DNA of 64,000 bases from NCBI GenBank assembly GCA_963932465.1, contig OZ010792.1:284191836-284255835 (forward strand), read 5' to 3'. This document shows, in pieces, positions 35,192-47,554 of the stretch. Numbering within the stretch: position 1 is the first letter of the stretch; the number at the start of each line of letters is the position of its first letter. The notes beneath the pieces are model-generated. The model saw only the letters and a list, made by a program, of their open reading frames with translations, had not been told where the DNA came from and did no database searches. The translations under genes and the position numbers were made by a program. This DNA is from Maratus speciosus. Its lineage: Eukaryota; Arthropoda; Arachnida; Araneae; Salticidae.

Positions 35192-35576
35192 TGTGGGGAA
35201 TTTCGTAAGAACACCTGCATGAGACTGAATGTCCCTGACTCCGTATTTCCGCTTCGAGATTAAAAGGTAATGAAGCAAGCTGTGTGAAGTGGAAATGCAG
35301 GAAAAAGAAAATGGAACAAGAAAGAGTTCGGACGACGCTTGTTTTGTTCAAAGAATCAGAATACTTTCGACACTACAAAATGGAAGATTTAAACGATGTA
35401 TGGAAATGCTAGAAATATTCAATGACGTTAATAAAAGAAGCCTAAGTTGTTGCTTTAAAGCTGAATATAGATTGAAAAGAGTGTTTTTAACTGTATTTTT
35501 GTTTTGTCTTCGTCTCAATAAATGTCAGTGTTCGTCTTGGAAGTGCGTTGTGATTTATGAATAGAGTCTCATCCCA
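35192..35576 (+). repeat. 3' LTR
   Basis: It starts TGTGGGGAATTTCG and ends CATCCCA, with AATAAA at about 35517. It is preceded by a short purine-rich AGGAAGG stretch that may be the remains of a polypurine tract. An (AT)n/poly-T/poly-G tract follows. Confidence 0.9.
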
Positions 35577-36489
35577 TATATATATATATATATATATTTT
35601 TTTTTTTTGGGGGGGGGGGGGGGGGGTAAACGATAAAAATACAATTACAAAGTGTTATTAAAACAAATTAGTGTTATTTCAATAGTTGCAGCAGACTTTT
35701 TAATTACGCAGTTTTGATGCATATTTTTTGCATTTTTGTTTTATTAAGAAATCTTAATTTTGTTATGGTATATTAGCCAGAAAGCCTGGTTTACCCTGAA
35801 GTATTGTACATGCTAATAGTGTGTTTATTAGAACAGAAACTAGCCGAACTTTGCTCATCTAAACGCTTCCATATTGTCAATTATTTTTTATCAGTTTTTC
35901 AAATTTTAAGTGATAAACACAATTTTTACCTACAATCCTAGGACGGGCATTTACACTAGTCTTATATGTCTAATATAGTAATCCACATTTTTATCTACTA
36001 TAAATGGATATTTTTCTTAATATGTTATGTATGTTTAAAATAACATACTTTGAAAACAACATTTATCTCAGTAGCTAATTTTTAAAGTTTAATTTCTATG
36101 TTTTATTAAGTAGATCATAAATATAATTTCTTTCTTTTTTTTTTTTTTTTAAACTCCCCAAAACAAGAAATTTTAATTAAAATAATTAAAATACATTTTC
36201 TAACAATATTTTTATGCGTTATTTATTATGTATCTACCTTTTTCTCAATATATAATTTTGGGCCAAATCACTGCTAGATAATAATTTATGTTACAGCAAA
36301 TATTTGACTAACTGGCCAGATACAGTATATTCGCTGGATATTTGTTGCATCCCTAGATAATACTTATAAATTGTTCTAACAATATTTGTTATAAAAAAAA
36401 CATTTGGACACACTGACATATTCTACGACTTTAAACAAATGAACATGCCACAACAGAGCTCCATTTATATGTAATAAATAAATAAATAA

Positions 36490-36576
<87 letters not shown>

Positions 36577-36882
36577 TATATTAGCTTGTTGTACATATGA
36601 CATTTAATGCAAATATTTTTATGATGAATCATTGTGTTGGAATGATGATGCAACAAAATGAGGTGACACAAATTGAGTATCTTTAATCTTGCCTCCAATG
36701 TGAGCTCACATGCAACACATTCTACTGACTATTTCAAATTTTTGTGAATTCTGTGTTGTTGCTTATGAAAACTGTAAAACTTTCATTTCATTTTTATCCA
36801 AAAGTGGTCGAAAGAGTTAGAACTTTTTATTCAAAGGCAACAAAATGTTACCTGATTGATTGACTTATTGTGCTCTTTTCAG
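35577..36882. other. Low-complexity and AT-rich intron end
   Basis: A (TA)n tract, T run and a G run of about 17 lie at 35577-35626. A long (TA)n microsatellite with CATA interruptions lies at about 36493-36579, preceded by AAAT repeats. No gene is present before the splice acceptor at 36881-36882. Confidence 0.7.
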
Positions 36883-37049
36883 ATCTTTGCAAAGGACACT
36901 GACAGAGCTTCGCGAATACCAGAAACAGCATGAGTACTGGTTAAGACAACATGAGAAACTTCTCAATGAGCAAGCACCCCCTGAAGTAAAACTTGAACAA
37001 AGATTAGAATATGAAGAGCAGAAAATTCGGGAAAGTCTTGACGGTAGAG
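36883..37049 (+). CDS. TTC17: TTC17 internal exon (coiled region)
   Basis: The acceptor TGCTCTTTTCAG is followed by the base completing the codon split at 3045, then SLQRTLTELREYQKQHEYWL, EKLLNEQAPPEVKLEQRLEY and KIRESLD. This charged, helical stretch directly follows the first TPR block in TTC17 proteins and matches their SLQRTL...LREYQK signature. Two donor sites are possible: G|GTAGAG after 37043 or G|GTATGG after 37049. Both leave the same phase and differ by two codons, Gly-Arg or its absence. Downstream TTC17 exons were not found in the remaining 27 kb. Confidence 0.93.
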
Positions 37050-40000
37050 GTATGGGATCCTGTGCACATTCTGAACAATGTTGTGGTGTTCCAATTTTAT
37101 TTACAGTTATACCACCTTCTTGAGATGGTATATCACTGTTTGTGATTTTTTATTGCCAAAGAAAAAAATTTTTGGCAATATTTTATCCTAGATCTAATTT
37201 TAAATTAGCTTTATCTCCATGGTATTTTAAATTTTTTTCTTGTGATTTACCTTTTATGAAATTGTGTAGCCATGATGAATACAAATTACATTTTAAAAAA
37301 TTATGTGGTGTAAAAAAAAATTATATTATAAGATTTATTTTGGAAAGGTGATAAAAAAGAAATATCACAAGATTTTATATTTTGCTCAGAAAAAAATTCC
37401 CATTGCACTGAAATTTTTTCTGTTATTTATCTTTTACTTGGTTGAAAATATTTAAGTCGTATGCATGTATATTGATTTTTTCAAGAATTCTAAATGAATA
37501 TTAGATTGCCATGTTCAAAGTATTTTAAGTAGAATATTTATACTCGGTATCAAATGATTTTTTGTGTGTATTCTTAATTTTTTATTTCCTTTCTGCAAAG
37601 CTCACTTTCTCTAATCATTTAGTGGATAGTCTGACTTTATTCCTATTTAGAATTTTGTTTTAATAAGCATGTCATCTTTATTTCTTAACTATGCTTTCAA
37701 CTTTTGTTTTTGTGATTTAAGTGTTAAATGCTGATAGAAGTCTTCATGTGGAAGAAATAAGAAGTTAGAGCAATTGTAATTGTTGGACTCCATGCAGGGT
37801 GGTTTGCTAATAAAATTACAGACTTCAATAAAATGCTGATCCTCACATCTCCACATCAGTAAAAAATAAATAAATAAAAAATTAGATCCTAGTCATACAT
37901 CCTGGTCTCATGCAATCTTTGCGCACCTTATATTTTTTTTCTTGTTGGTATGGCAACCTCAGCATCTTACACCTTCTTTACATTTTTAAAACAATATGGA
38001 ATGGGATGAAGTTTGCAATTTCCTTAGTGGTTTGTCCTGTGTTCAGTCCAGACACTGTGGTTGCTGTAACTTTATATTCCTTCAACATGGTGATTAGTCT
38101 CAGCTTTTGACACATTTATTTCTATTTGAAAAAAATAAATAAATAAATAAATAAAGGTTAAATTTTAACCTTAAGAATAGTTGTAGTTTTTCAATATTAA
38201 TAAGAAGCAAATAAAAAAAAAATAAATAAATAAATAGTAAAAAAAAATCCAAAGCTATTGCCAATTTATCATAGGCACTTGTATATTTCATCAAAGAAAT
38301 TTTTTGTGATAATTTAAAGATAGATAAATATTCAATACATATATTTTTTAATTTTAAGTTATTAATTATTTCTGCATGTGAATTTCATAATTTACTGCAA
38401 TGGAATACTTGATATTGCTAGAAAGAAAATCATGCTTGAATCTCAGAAAAAATGTATTTATTGTTATGAACACAACTGTATTATTTTGTTTATATATGAT
38501 CTCATATTTCAGAAATGTGCTCAATTATACTTAATTATCAACCAGAAAATCAACATCAGTTGTGAAGATTAAATCTTCTAAAGTTAACTTATCTTCATTT
38601 CAATTTTTTTTTTTTTGTTCTTAATGAAACTATTATGTTTAGTGGTGATGTGTGATCATACATTTCTGAAATGAATTCAGTATTAATCATCTTCAAGAAG
38701 AAAAATAATCTTATCATTACATAGAATTCCTGCACAAAATGTCTAAAATGTGGTGACAACTCTTTAAAAATTAATCTTTTTTATTTATGAATCTGCATTG
38801 ATGTAATGTTTTATCTAAAAACAGTTATAAAGTATTTCAGTTTTTCAATGTTGTGATAGTAAGATAGTGAGAAAATAATCACTGCTATATTGTTAAATCC
38901 TTCTAATTACTCTTTTACAAGTTTTCTAATGTATTTAAAAAGTCTTTTTGCATTCATTTAAATTTCTCTTTCTTGGAAGATTGAGTGTGTGGGAGGGGGA
39001 GGGGGGGGGGAATTATGTCATTTCAGATTTCTTATTTTTATAACATGTTTTTATTATATATTCTAAAGATCCTCCAAAAGAATCTGTGATAAATTTGTGA
39101 TACTGCTTGTTAAATGTGTATTAACAACTTTTTAAAAAAAGGCTATTTTGCTAATTAAGAATAACGTGTAGTACTTTAATTCTTGTAAATTGGTCTTTGA
39201 AATATTGAAATCACTTGTATTTTTAACTATTTTTTTTAATGTTTTATTAAAAATCATTTATATGAAACTTATTTATTTCTGCAGTACTTTAAAGGCTTTG
39301 TCCAACAGAAAAAAAAAAAAAAGTAATCTCATGTAATGTTTGATGTTTAATTTTAAGTTTAATTTGGCCACTATAAGTATTTCAATAACAAATAACATCT
39401 TATATTTTTCATTATTTGCTGATATATATATTTTTTAATAAGCTTGAAAAGGAAAACATAATTTATAGAATTTATCTTTTATGTTGTTTAGCTTATGTTT
39501 GCATTTATCTTTTTTGTCTAGGTAAAAGAAATAACTAAATAATTTTATATTTATGTGTATTTACTTAATGAGCATCATTTCATAAATAATGCACACTGGT
39601 GATTAATCTATATATATATATATAATTTTGTTTTAGAGAATAATATTTTTATATAACCTTGTATATAACTTCTCGAAAGCAATGAATCCATCAACATCTT
39701 TATCAATTTGTTATATTGTTAAGGATGTCACTTTTGTTCCTGGTAACAGAAAGTTCGAGACGGGAGACAGGCGTCGCAGATTTTGTTTTTCTCGTTTGCA
39801 GATTATTTTTCTATCGAACCTTTATTTTGCTTTATATCATGTTTAGCTCTTTATTACTTAATACAAAACTTTAAGATTATTATTAGTAAAACTAATAAAA
39901 TGCATAATAACAAAGGTAAGCTATCGTTTGATTAATTAATGCTTCAATTCTAAAATATTTTACCTGCAGACTATTTTCTGCCCCTGAAGTATCTGTTGCA

Positions 40001-40328
40001 GACACTTGGAGAATTTTTTTCTACTGGGCTTTTGTTTAGACTTCTCATGGTTTGAATAAACTCTGTAAAAAGCTCTTCGAAGGAGGAAAAATATTCTGTA
40101 TGGTGTTTAAGATTGTGAAATTTGCATTTTATTGTACTTTTTCAGCATGGAAATTGTAGATTTACCCATTGGCAATATGCATTATCTTATAAATTTAATA
40201 ACCCATTTTTTAGTCCCCTAATTTATTGCTGTTTCCATTTTTTGTAAATGCTGTTAGATTAGTTATTGATCTAAATTTAATTATTGGCTATACAAATTAA
40301 CAAAGCAACTGCATTTTAGATACTTTGC

Positions 40329-40373
<45 letters not shown>

Positions 40374-42041
40374 TGATTTATTAATGTTATGAAACAAAAT
40401 CTGAGTTAACTTGGGATATGGTTGGTATGTTAGTTGGTTAAGAAAAATGTGAATAAGTTCTGAGAAGATCAAAATGCAAATAATAAGTTACTTAAAAAAA
40501 ATTAACCTGTTAATTAAAATGTTGAATAATGTGATTGAAGTTTTGGCAAAAGAAAAAATAAAGATTTTTTAATTTATTGTAATCTGACAATTCCAACATT
40601 TCATTTTCTTGTCAAAGGTAACATTTTATTACGATTTGGCACAATGATGATCGGCAGTATGAACTCTGCATAGCACTATTATTGTGACAAATATTGTTTG
40701 ATAATCACGAATAAATGTCATTTTCTCATCTTTAATTATGTTTTGAACCCTGTCGTTTCAAGACCTTTATATCTGACTTTTAAACATCCACCAGTTAAAA
40801 GTGGGGTGATAACTTTCTCAATGACTTTGAAAGTGTTTGTGATGCTACAGGAAAATAAAGTTGATATGGAACACAAATGATGCAGGAAATGCATTATTTT
40901 ATTAATAATTTGATTATGCTTGTTGCTACTATCACTTTAATTAATGAATGAATTTAGCTAAATTTTTATTACTCATTGTCCAAGTTATCATTGACAGACT
41001 ATATGGTGAAACATATTTTATTGTGCGTTTCAAACAACAATGCTCTTACCTTGTGCATTATTTATGAATTGACTGAACTTTGTATGCAAATTAGAGGCAA
41101 GCTTTATTCTTTGAATAGTTAGTTTTGTATTTTTTTTCTTTTATGAATATTATCTTGCAAAAAACAGTAAAATTTACTCAGTTTTCTAATATTTCTAATA
41201 TAAATAAATGTTAGGGTTTTTATTCATTTGAATAAAGTTTGATATTTGTTTTGAAATAGTGAAAAATGAAAGCATGGTTTGTTTACATGTCTTGCTTGAG
41301 CTGGGGTGGAGTGACTCTGCATGGAAGTTATTTTAAATAGTATTTTCTGTCTTGTCTTCTATTTTTTAAAACACTTATTACTTGAAACATTAACTTAAAA
41401 AAAATAATAAGATATTGTTTAATTAAAGACTTTTTACACCCAGACCACAAAAGATAAACCACCATAAAGGATTTAAAAAAAGTGTTGATAGCGTTATGTT
41501 TTGTTTTTCAGTAATGAAAGATATTGTATTAATTTTGTATATGTGTGTGTATATGTGTGGATGCATGTAATATTCAATATCTTACAATTTTCATAAATTG
41601 TTTTTGTTTTCTTGCAGCAGACATTCTGCTTAATAACCTGATTTGCTTCTTAAACATTTAAAAAATAAAATAAAATTTATTAAAAGGGATGTTTACAAAT
41701 GGTCTAGCTTAAATATTTAAATTTAGTGCATAATTGGTTCTGTTGTGTATTTTCTATATAAATACAGGGTTGTCAGTTTTTGTTTTACTAAACTGGGAAT
41801 TTTAGCATGTGAAGTACAGTTAATTACATTGAGCTGAAAAAAGTGCAACAAATTTAAACATTTCAAAATGGTTATTTTAGGAAACAATTCAGTGCGAATT
41901 ATTTTGTGATATGACTAAGTAGGAACTATGAAATTGTTTAGCTATCGAAATAAAAGTGTGAAACTAGTAAATATCATTCAAAGTAAATAATTAACTGTAT
42001 TATGTAATAGAACTTTACTTCTAGGAAAGCTTCTTGATGTA
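37050..42041 (+). other. TTC17 downstream intron, first part
   Basis: AT-rich with no recognised gene or transposon. It has AAAT-type microsatellites at about 37862-37880, 38130-38155 and 38210-38235, a G run near 38994-39010 and a 43-base poly-A at 40336-40370. Short open frames show no family features. Confidence 0.5.
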
Positions 42042-43527
42042 CATTCGTGGAAAAAAAAAAAGTAAACACCCCCTACTAACTCCTCAACAAAATACCGTAG
42101 AAGAAAGTTAATGGTACCGAACGATTGGAAATAAAGTCTACTTTTAAATGATTTATAAAAAAATTGCTTAGAGGGCCATCTACATATTAAAACGAACCAT
42201 AACTTTGTTTTTTTCAATATCAGTACACAATTCTGACAGCATAAATGAATTCTACACCATTTAATTAGCCTAAAAACAAATTTTTATGCAATTTGTACCT
42301 TAAGTTTCCAAGAAATTAATTATTTTAAAACGAACGTATTTTAAGGGCTGTATCCAAATTGAAGTTCGGTACTCGATTGTTAACCGAGAGAGCCCCCTTC
42401 TTGATCAAGGCACCTTAAGGGTGTATTCCGATCCAAACTGCTTATTTTCTGATTCATTTTAAAATTCATTTTTGCTCTCAAACGCATCAAACTTTGAAAT
42501 TCTCTTATTTAGAAACTATATAATGTGCGGTGCTTCTTAATTTTTTGATAAATGCAGAAAATACTGTAAAAAACGCTGTCAAAGTTGGCATTTTGAACCG
42601 AATTTTCCAAAGCGGGCGATCTGGGAATGAAAAAAATGGTCATACTGAGAAAATAATTGTTTAAAAATCAAATTCTAATTAATTGAGCTGAAAATGAAAT
42701 CACACGGCATGTTAAACATGTCTTCAGAAATCACCCCAGCAAGTTTCATGTTTTTACTTTTAAAAATGAGTCTGAAAATGTCTCAGAAAATTTCGAGCTG
42801 TTGAGGGTGGAAAAATATTTTTTTCGAATACACCTTTAAGCGTCATTCAAACAGTCAGTGAAGTCTGCTAGATTACAGGACAGCATAAGAAATTTCAAAA
42901 TATCTAGTCACTTCTATCATAGATGGCCCCTTAAACCATCATTTTGCCGTTTTTTAAGCTTTATTTGAAAACTACTTGGAAGAAAAATGTGAAATTTTGG
43001 ATTTCCATAAAGCAGAACTTAATAAATCTAAATCCATCAAAAAAATTGTAGGTTACAATTCATAATTTTTTCGAATATTAATTTCATAATTCATATCATA
43101 AAATTATAAAAATTGCAAATTCAATGTACTTATGTACATTAATATTATTGCTACGCAAAAAATTAGCACATTAGGAGCACAGTATCAGGAGAAATAAATA
43201 AAAATATGAAAATGTAATTTAACATTAGAAGCACTAAATTTTGAATGTTTATAATTAAAAAACTTATTATTCAAATGACTTGAAATTCGGGTTCTAGGCA
43301 TAGTTTGAGCCGGAGATTTGAAATATCTCGTTAAAATTGGGTAATTGCCATTAAAAAAAAAATGAAATTTGGATTCGTTTTAATATGTAGATGGCCCCCT
43401 AAGCAAATTTTATATACATCATTTAAAAGTAGATTTTATTTCCAATCGTTCGGTACCAGTAATTTTCGTCTACGATAATTTGTTGAGGAGTTAGTAGGGG
43501 ATGTTTACTTTTTTTTTTCCACAACTG
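42042..43527. mobile_element. Tc1/mariner-like TIR element (1.5 kb)
   Basis: The right end reads CAGTTGTGGAAAAAA outward, the left end CATTCGTGGAAAAAA, each next to TA (42040-42041 and 43528-43529). The inverted ends extend about 160 bp (AACTCCTCAAC, GGTACCGAACGATTGGAAAT, GGCCATCTACATATTAAAAC). The interior has further weak inverted matches (AAGGGTGTATTCCG and CGAATACACCTTT) but no transposase that I can read. Confidence 0.85.
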
Positions 43528-43773
43528 TATCTTAGTGTGTTTGTGAGTATGAGATGCAAAATGAAGTAATTCAGTTTTTATCACCAAAAGTGAAGATTTT
43601 TTTTTTTTTTACATTTACTTTAAAAAATATCAATTTGCCATCAAATTTAAAGTTGAAATCTAAAAAGAAATTAACTTATATACCTCTAATATAATTTTCT
43701 GGTAATGTCTTAAAATATTGATTTCATTTCTATCCTACTAAATTTTTTGAATTTTCCACATTTACATTATCAG

Positions 43774-43947
43774 GTGGTTTCAATAAATTCAACTCCTGAT
43801 ATGCCTTCACTCTTTGGTGAAACTCTTTTCGAAAAGAAATTATGTGCTATGTGTTGCAGGCTTGAACAATTTTTATTATGGAAAAGTGTGAAAACCCAGA
43901 TACCAAAAGATGTCAAAATTCCTTCGGCCGTTTATCCAAATTTTTGA
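43774..43947 (+). CDS. Unidentified possible terminal exon
   Basis: A CATTATCAG acceptor precedes 57 open codons ending in TGA. The peptide begins VVSINSTPDMPSLFGETLF and continues with a Cys pair (CAMCC) and IPKDVKIPSAVYPNF. Composition is more protein-like than the surroundings. Its phase (0) does not fit direct splicing to the TTC17 exon at 36883, which ends in phase 1, so it is not simply the next TTC17 exon. I do not recognise it; chance is a real alternative. Confidence 0.25.
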   Translation: MVSINSTPDMPSLFGETLFEKKLCAMCCRLEQFLLWKSVKTQIPKDVKIPSAVYPNF

Positions 43948-45821
43948 CAATGTGAGTAATCAGCCAGTGATATTATGATATTAATAGATATAATGAAAAT
44001 AATAATGAGAAAACAGCTTGTGACTCAATGGTCAAAAAAAGGTTGACAGTGGTCAAAAAGGGGGGGGGGGGAGGGGGTTCATAACTCTTCAACAACTTTT
44101 CAGAATCCTTTGGTATGGTCGGGAGGGGGTTTGCCTAGTGACTAAGAAACCTTTCCTGCTGACCTCAGGGAGTGAGGTCGGCTGAGTGAAATGTAATTGA
44201 GGTAAGACATTTGAGAAAAGTTTGATCAGAGATTATTTGTTGTTTGGGAATAGCTGTTTCACTCAAGACATTTAAATTTAGCCTAAATAAAGCATAACTT
44301 TTTTAAACGGTTATTTCATTCTTTTTATTTTTTTTTTATTTTTTACTTTTTGGTATTTAAAATATTTTATTGATGCAGTTTTCACAGTCATTTGGCATAT
44401 TTTAGCAAGTGTAGTTTGGGCACATGATTAACTCTGTTGTTCTAACTCAACTATACCGTTGTAACCATATTTTTTATTTGAAAGGATATCTGCCGATATA
44501 TCACCTGCATCCAGCTAATGGAAAGTATCTTAAAAGATTTATTAATAATTCATTTATAAAAATATTAAAATGTTGTATTGTCATCGGAAAGAACCCTTTG
44601 TACATAATTTTTATAATTCTAGCATATCAGGAAGGGAGTAAAAAAGTTGATTACAAAATTACATCTTTACATACATAAGCCAAGTCAAGGTAAATAAAAG
44701 TTAAAATAGTTTTTTTTAGAAAACACTTTTATGAGCATTCAATGTTTATTTTAAAAATCAGTTCAAATTTCATGTAGTCCCATAATATTTCCATTACAAT
44801 ATCTTAATTTTGCGTGGCTTTCAATTACTGATAATTTACCAATCGATTTACGCTTGATAGAAAGTACAAACTCGTGAATTTGTTTAACATGTTCAGGATC
44901 ATGGGTGCATATATGCAGTGTCAAAAAGTGCTTACAGCACTTGAGTTTGATACGAGTAAAAAAGAAAAGCAAAATTGATTTTATTTAATTACGACATTTT
45001 CATAATTTACAAAGTTAAGTCAAATAATTAATAAAAAGTGATGCCAAATGAATAAAATTCGTGTAAAAGATGCTGGCCCTGAACGAGTTAAAAAATTATC
45101 ATTTTTGCTCTGTTTCTTTTTTAAGATATGGCAACAGAAAAGTAAAAAAAAAAAAGTTATTTAAACTATCTATAATTTACATTTTTTTTCTCAATTGATA
45201 ATCATTATTTAATTAATACTGGCTAGTGTAGCAAACTGATGTGTTGCATTGTATTGAATGAGATCTTTCAATATTTGGAGAAAAAAAAATCTTAATTTAT
45301 TTCTACATTTGGGAAAGGCTTATAATATTAATTTTATTAAATTTCTGCGAGTTAATTTTGACAAATTTCTTCAAGGAATTACTGACAATATAAGTTGTTA
45401 TATAATATATGTTGACAATATATAATATATGTTGACAATATAAATGACAATATAAAGTTACAAAAAATATGTTTTTTAAATTACCTGATTTTAATCCAGT
45501 TATAGTAATAAGAAAATGGTGACACACAGACTATAAAACCCCATTCACTGAGAGGATTTTAAATAAAAATTTGCAGAGCTTGCCATTATTTCCAAGCTAA
45601 TATTTGTTTACTTTCTATCTTGTCTAAGTAACCTTGTCCAGGCGAGTATCACCAACTTCTATATTGTGGATTGCTATGGTTTGGACAAAAACTTTTCAAT
45701 TGACCATATACCCTGTATGTATGTTCAGACTCTATGCTCAAAACTCCATGTTCTATCACTGTCCATTCGTTTATATTTTAAACAAATTCTGAAGGTAGTA
45801 TTTTACATGGATCAATAAATA
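43948..45821. other. Intron DNA with dispersed repeat
   Basis: A G-rich run lies at 44060-44077. A roughly 310 bp block at 44375-44690 (TATTAAAATGTTGTATTGTC, ATAATTTTTATAATTCTAGC) recurs, diverged, at 47080-47395. A local ATAATATATGTTGACAATAT duplication lies near 45400-45435. No gene was seen. Confidence 0.5.
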
Positions 45822-46581
45822 CAGTAATCCTTTAACTTTCACGACAGTTAGGTACACGGAAACCTCCGCGAATGTTGAGACTATCTTCCCGTGCATAAAA
45901 GGGGTTAGGTTTTAAGATTTTGTTTTAATGGAAAAAAGTAATCGAAACATAAAAAAATTATTTATTAAGCATTAAAAAAATGCATGCTGTAAATAAATTT
46001 GAATAATTATAAACATATTGTACAAAGTTTAGCTGCTAATTGATGGCTGAAAAAAATTATTGATATATGATTGTTTGAAAGAACACATCTTTTGTTTATG
46101 AATTTCCCATATAAGGAAAAATTGCGGTCTCGATTTTTCTTTTAAATTTCAGACTCCACACCAGTTAAGGATCACATTTTATTGCTTTCTCAACAAGTTG
46201 TTGTTGAAGTTTTAAAGTTTCCTATACAATTTTTGCAGAAAAACTTTCAGTGGCAATAAAAATTTTGAATTTTAGAAAATTTAGGATTGTTTCAGTTTTA
46301 GCATCAATTTATTTTTTCAGGTTCCTAGGAATTACTGACCTATATTTTGCTTTAATATAAGGGTTAAAGTTCTCAGAACTTAGACTATACAGTACAATGC
46401 AGCTGTCTAGTGCCAAATAGTTTTATGTAATTGGTATAATAAAGCGAGTTTACTTTGTAAAAAAATATTCTTTATGAAGCAAAATTCGCGAATAACCAAG
46501 TTAAGTATTCGCGAATGTTGAAATGGTCTTCATTTTTTATTTTGCGAATAATTAAAACTCGCGAATGTTAAGGGATTACTG
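45822..46581. mobile_element. pogo/Tigger-like TIR element (760 bp)
   Basis: The ends CAGTAATCCTTTAACTTTC and GAATGTTAAGGGATTACTG are inverted and flanked by TA (45820-45821, 46582-46583). The terminal text CCGCGAATGTTGAGA recurs inside near the right end (TTCGCGAATGTTGAAA). There is no open transposase frame. It is a non-autonomous member. Confidence 0.83.
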
Positions 46582-47513
46582 TATTAAAAATTTTCAGCTT
46601 TTTAATAATAATTTTAGCAAACGTGGAACTATTACATTCTTTAAAAGAGAGTGGAAACTAAAAATCTATAAATCGATTTGTTCAAACAAAACAAAACAAA
46701 AATAAAGATATTTGTTCACCATTTTGAATTGCAGATAATATCACATTATTTACTATTTTATTTTATTTTTATCACAAAAGTGGAGTAGTTGTCATTTTTA
46801 GAGAAACTTAATTAAAAGTTACAAAAATATTAATATCATGGAAACTAATTGAAATTTTAAATTTCTGAGATCCTATATGACATTCTCGGATCCATATTGA
46901 TAACTGATGTTAATTTCATCCCACTACAATCCATATTCTAAGAGGAAGAAATTTGAAACACAGATAGACAGCCAGATTTTAATATAATAGATTCAACTAT
47001 TAATTGCTAAGGATATTTAAAAAACAAATTATTCCTTGTTTTTTATACATTTTTTCTACTTCTTAATATTAAAAATATTCTGTTGTTGTGAAATAGTTTC
47101 ACAGCCACTTGGTATAATTTGGTGAGAGTGGTTTGATGCATAATAAATGTTGGTGTTTTTGTAACTGATAAACAGTTGATAAACATATTTTGCTGATTTA
47201 TCAACTGCACCCTACTATCTGAGAAAATGCCTTAAAAGTAATTTATTAATTTATAATTAAGTTCTAAATCTATTAAAATGTTGTAATGTCATCGAAAACA
47301 CACCTGTATACATAATTTTTATAATTCTAGCATATCATAAAGCAAGTGAATAATCGATTATAAAATTTATCTTTACATACAAGTTAAATAAAAGAATGTA
47401 AAAATCAGGATATCTGGCAACCCTGTAAATGTATTAATTTATGGTAAATGATAATGTATTAGAGCATTTTGATATATTTTTATTTCTTTTGATTTTTTAA
47501 ATTGTGTGAAGCT

Positions 47514-47554
<41 letters not shown>

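Larger units (their letters stand above)
24970..35576 (+). mobile_element. Ty3/gypsy-like LTR retrotransposon, nested-in
   Basis: Two 385 bp direct LTRs (24970-25354 and 35192-35576) enclose a primer-binding-site candidate, one long gag-pol frame (gag, two CCHC knuckles, protease, reverse transcriptase, RNase H, integrase in that order) and no envelope. The domain order with integrase last is that of Ty3/gypsy (Metaviridae). It sits in an (AT)n tract, so the target duplication cannot be read. Three later insertions (25771-26989, 27031-28051, 30728-34336) account for about 5.9 kb of its 10.6 kb. The LTRs differ at about 20 of 385 positions by eye, mostly transitions, so the copy is old. Confidence 0.92.
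3046..36882 (+). other. TTC17: TTC17 giant intron (about 33.8 kb)
   Basis: The GTAAGT donor at 3046 and the CTCTTTTCAG acceptor ending at 36882 join two exons whose split codon (2+1) and protein continuity agree. Nearly all its recognisable content is transposon: TIR elements, Helitrons, hAT and pogo relics, satellites and a nested LTR retrotransposon, annotated separately. No other TTC17 exon was found inside. Confidence 0.85.

Noticed and set aside
36376..36698. Ile/Tyr-rich minus-strand frames
   Set aside because: Translation of an (AT)n microsatellite.
43774..43947. Next TTC17 exon
   Set aside because: Phase does not fit the upstream exon and the peptide does not resemble the TTC17 region expected to follow.
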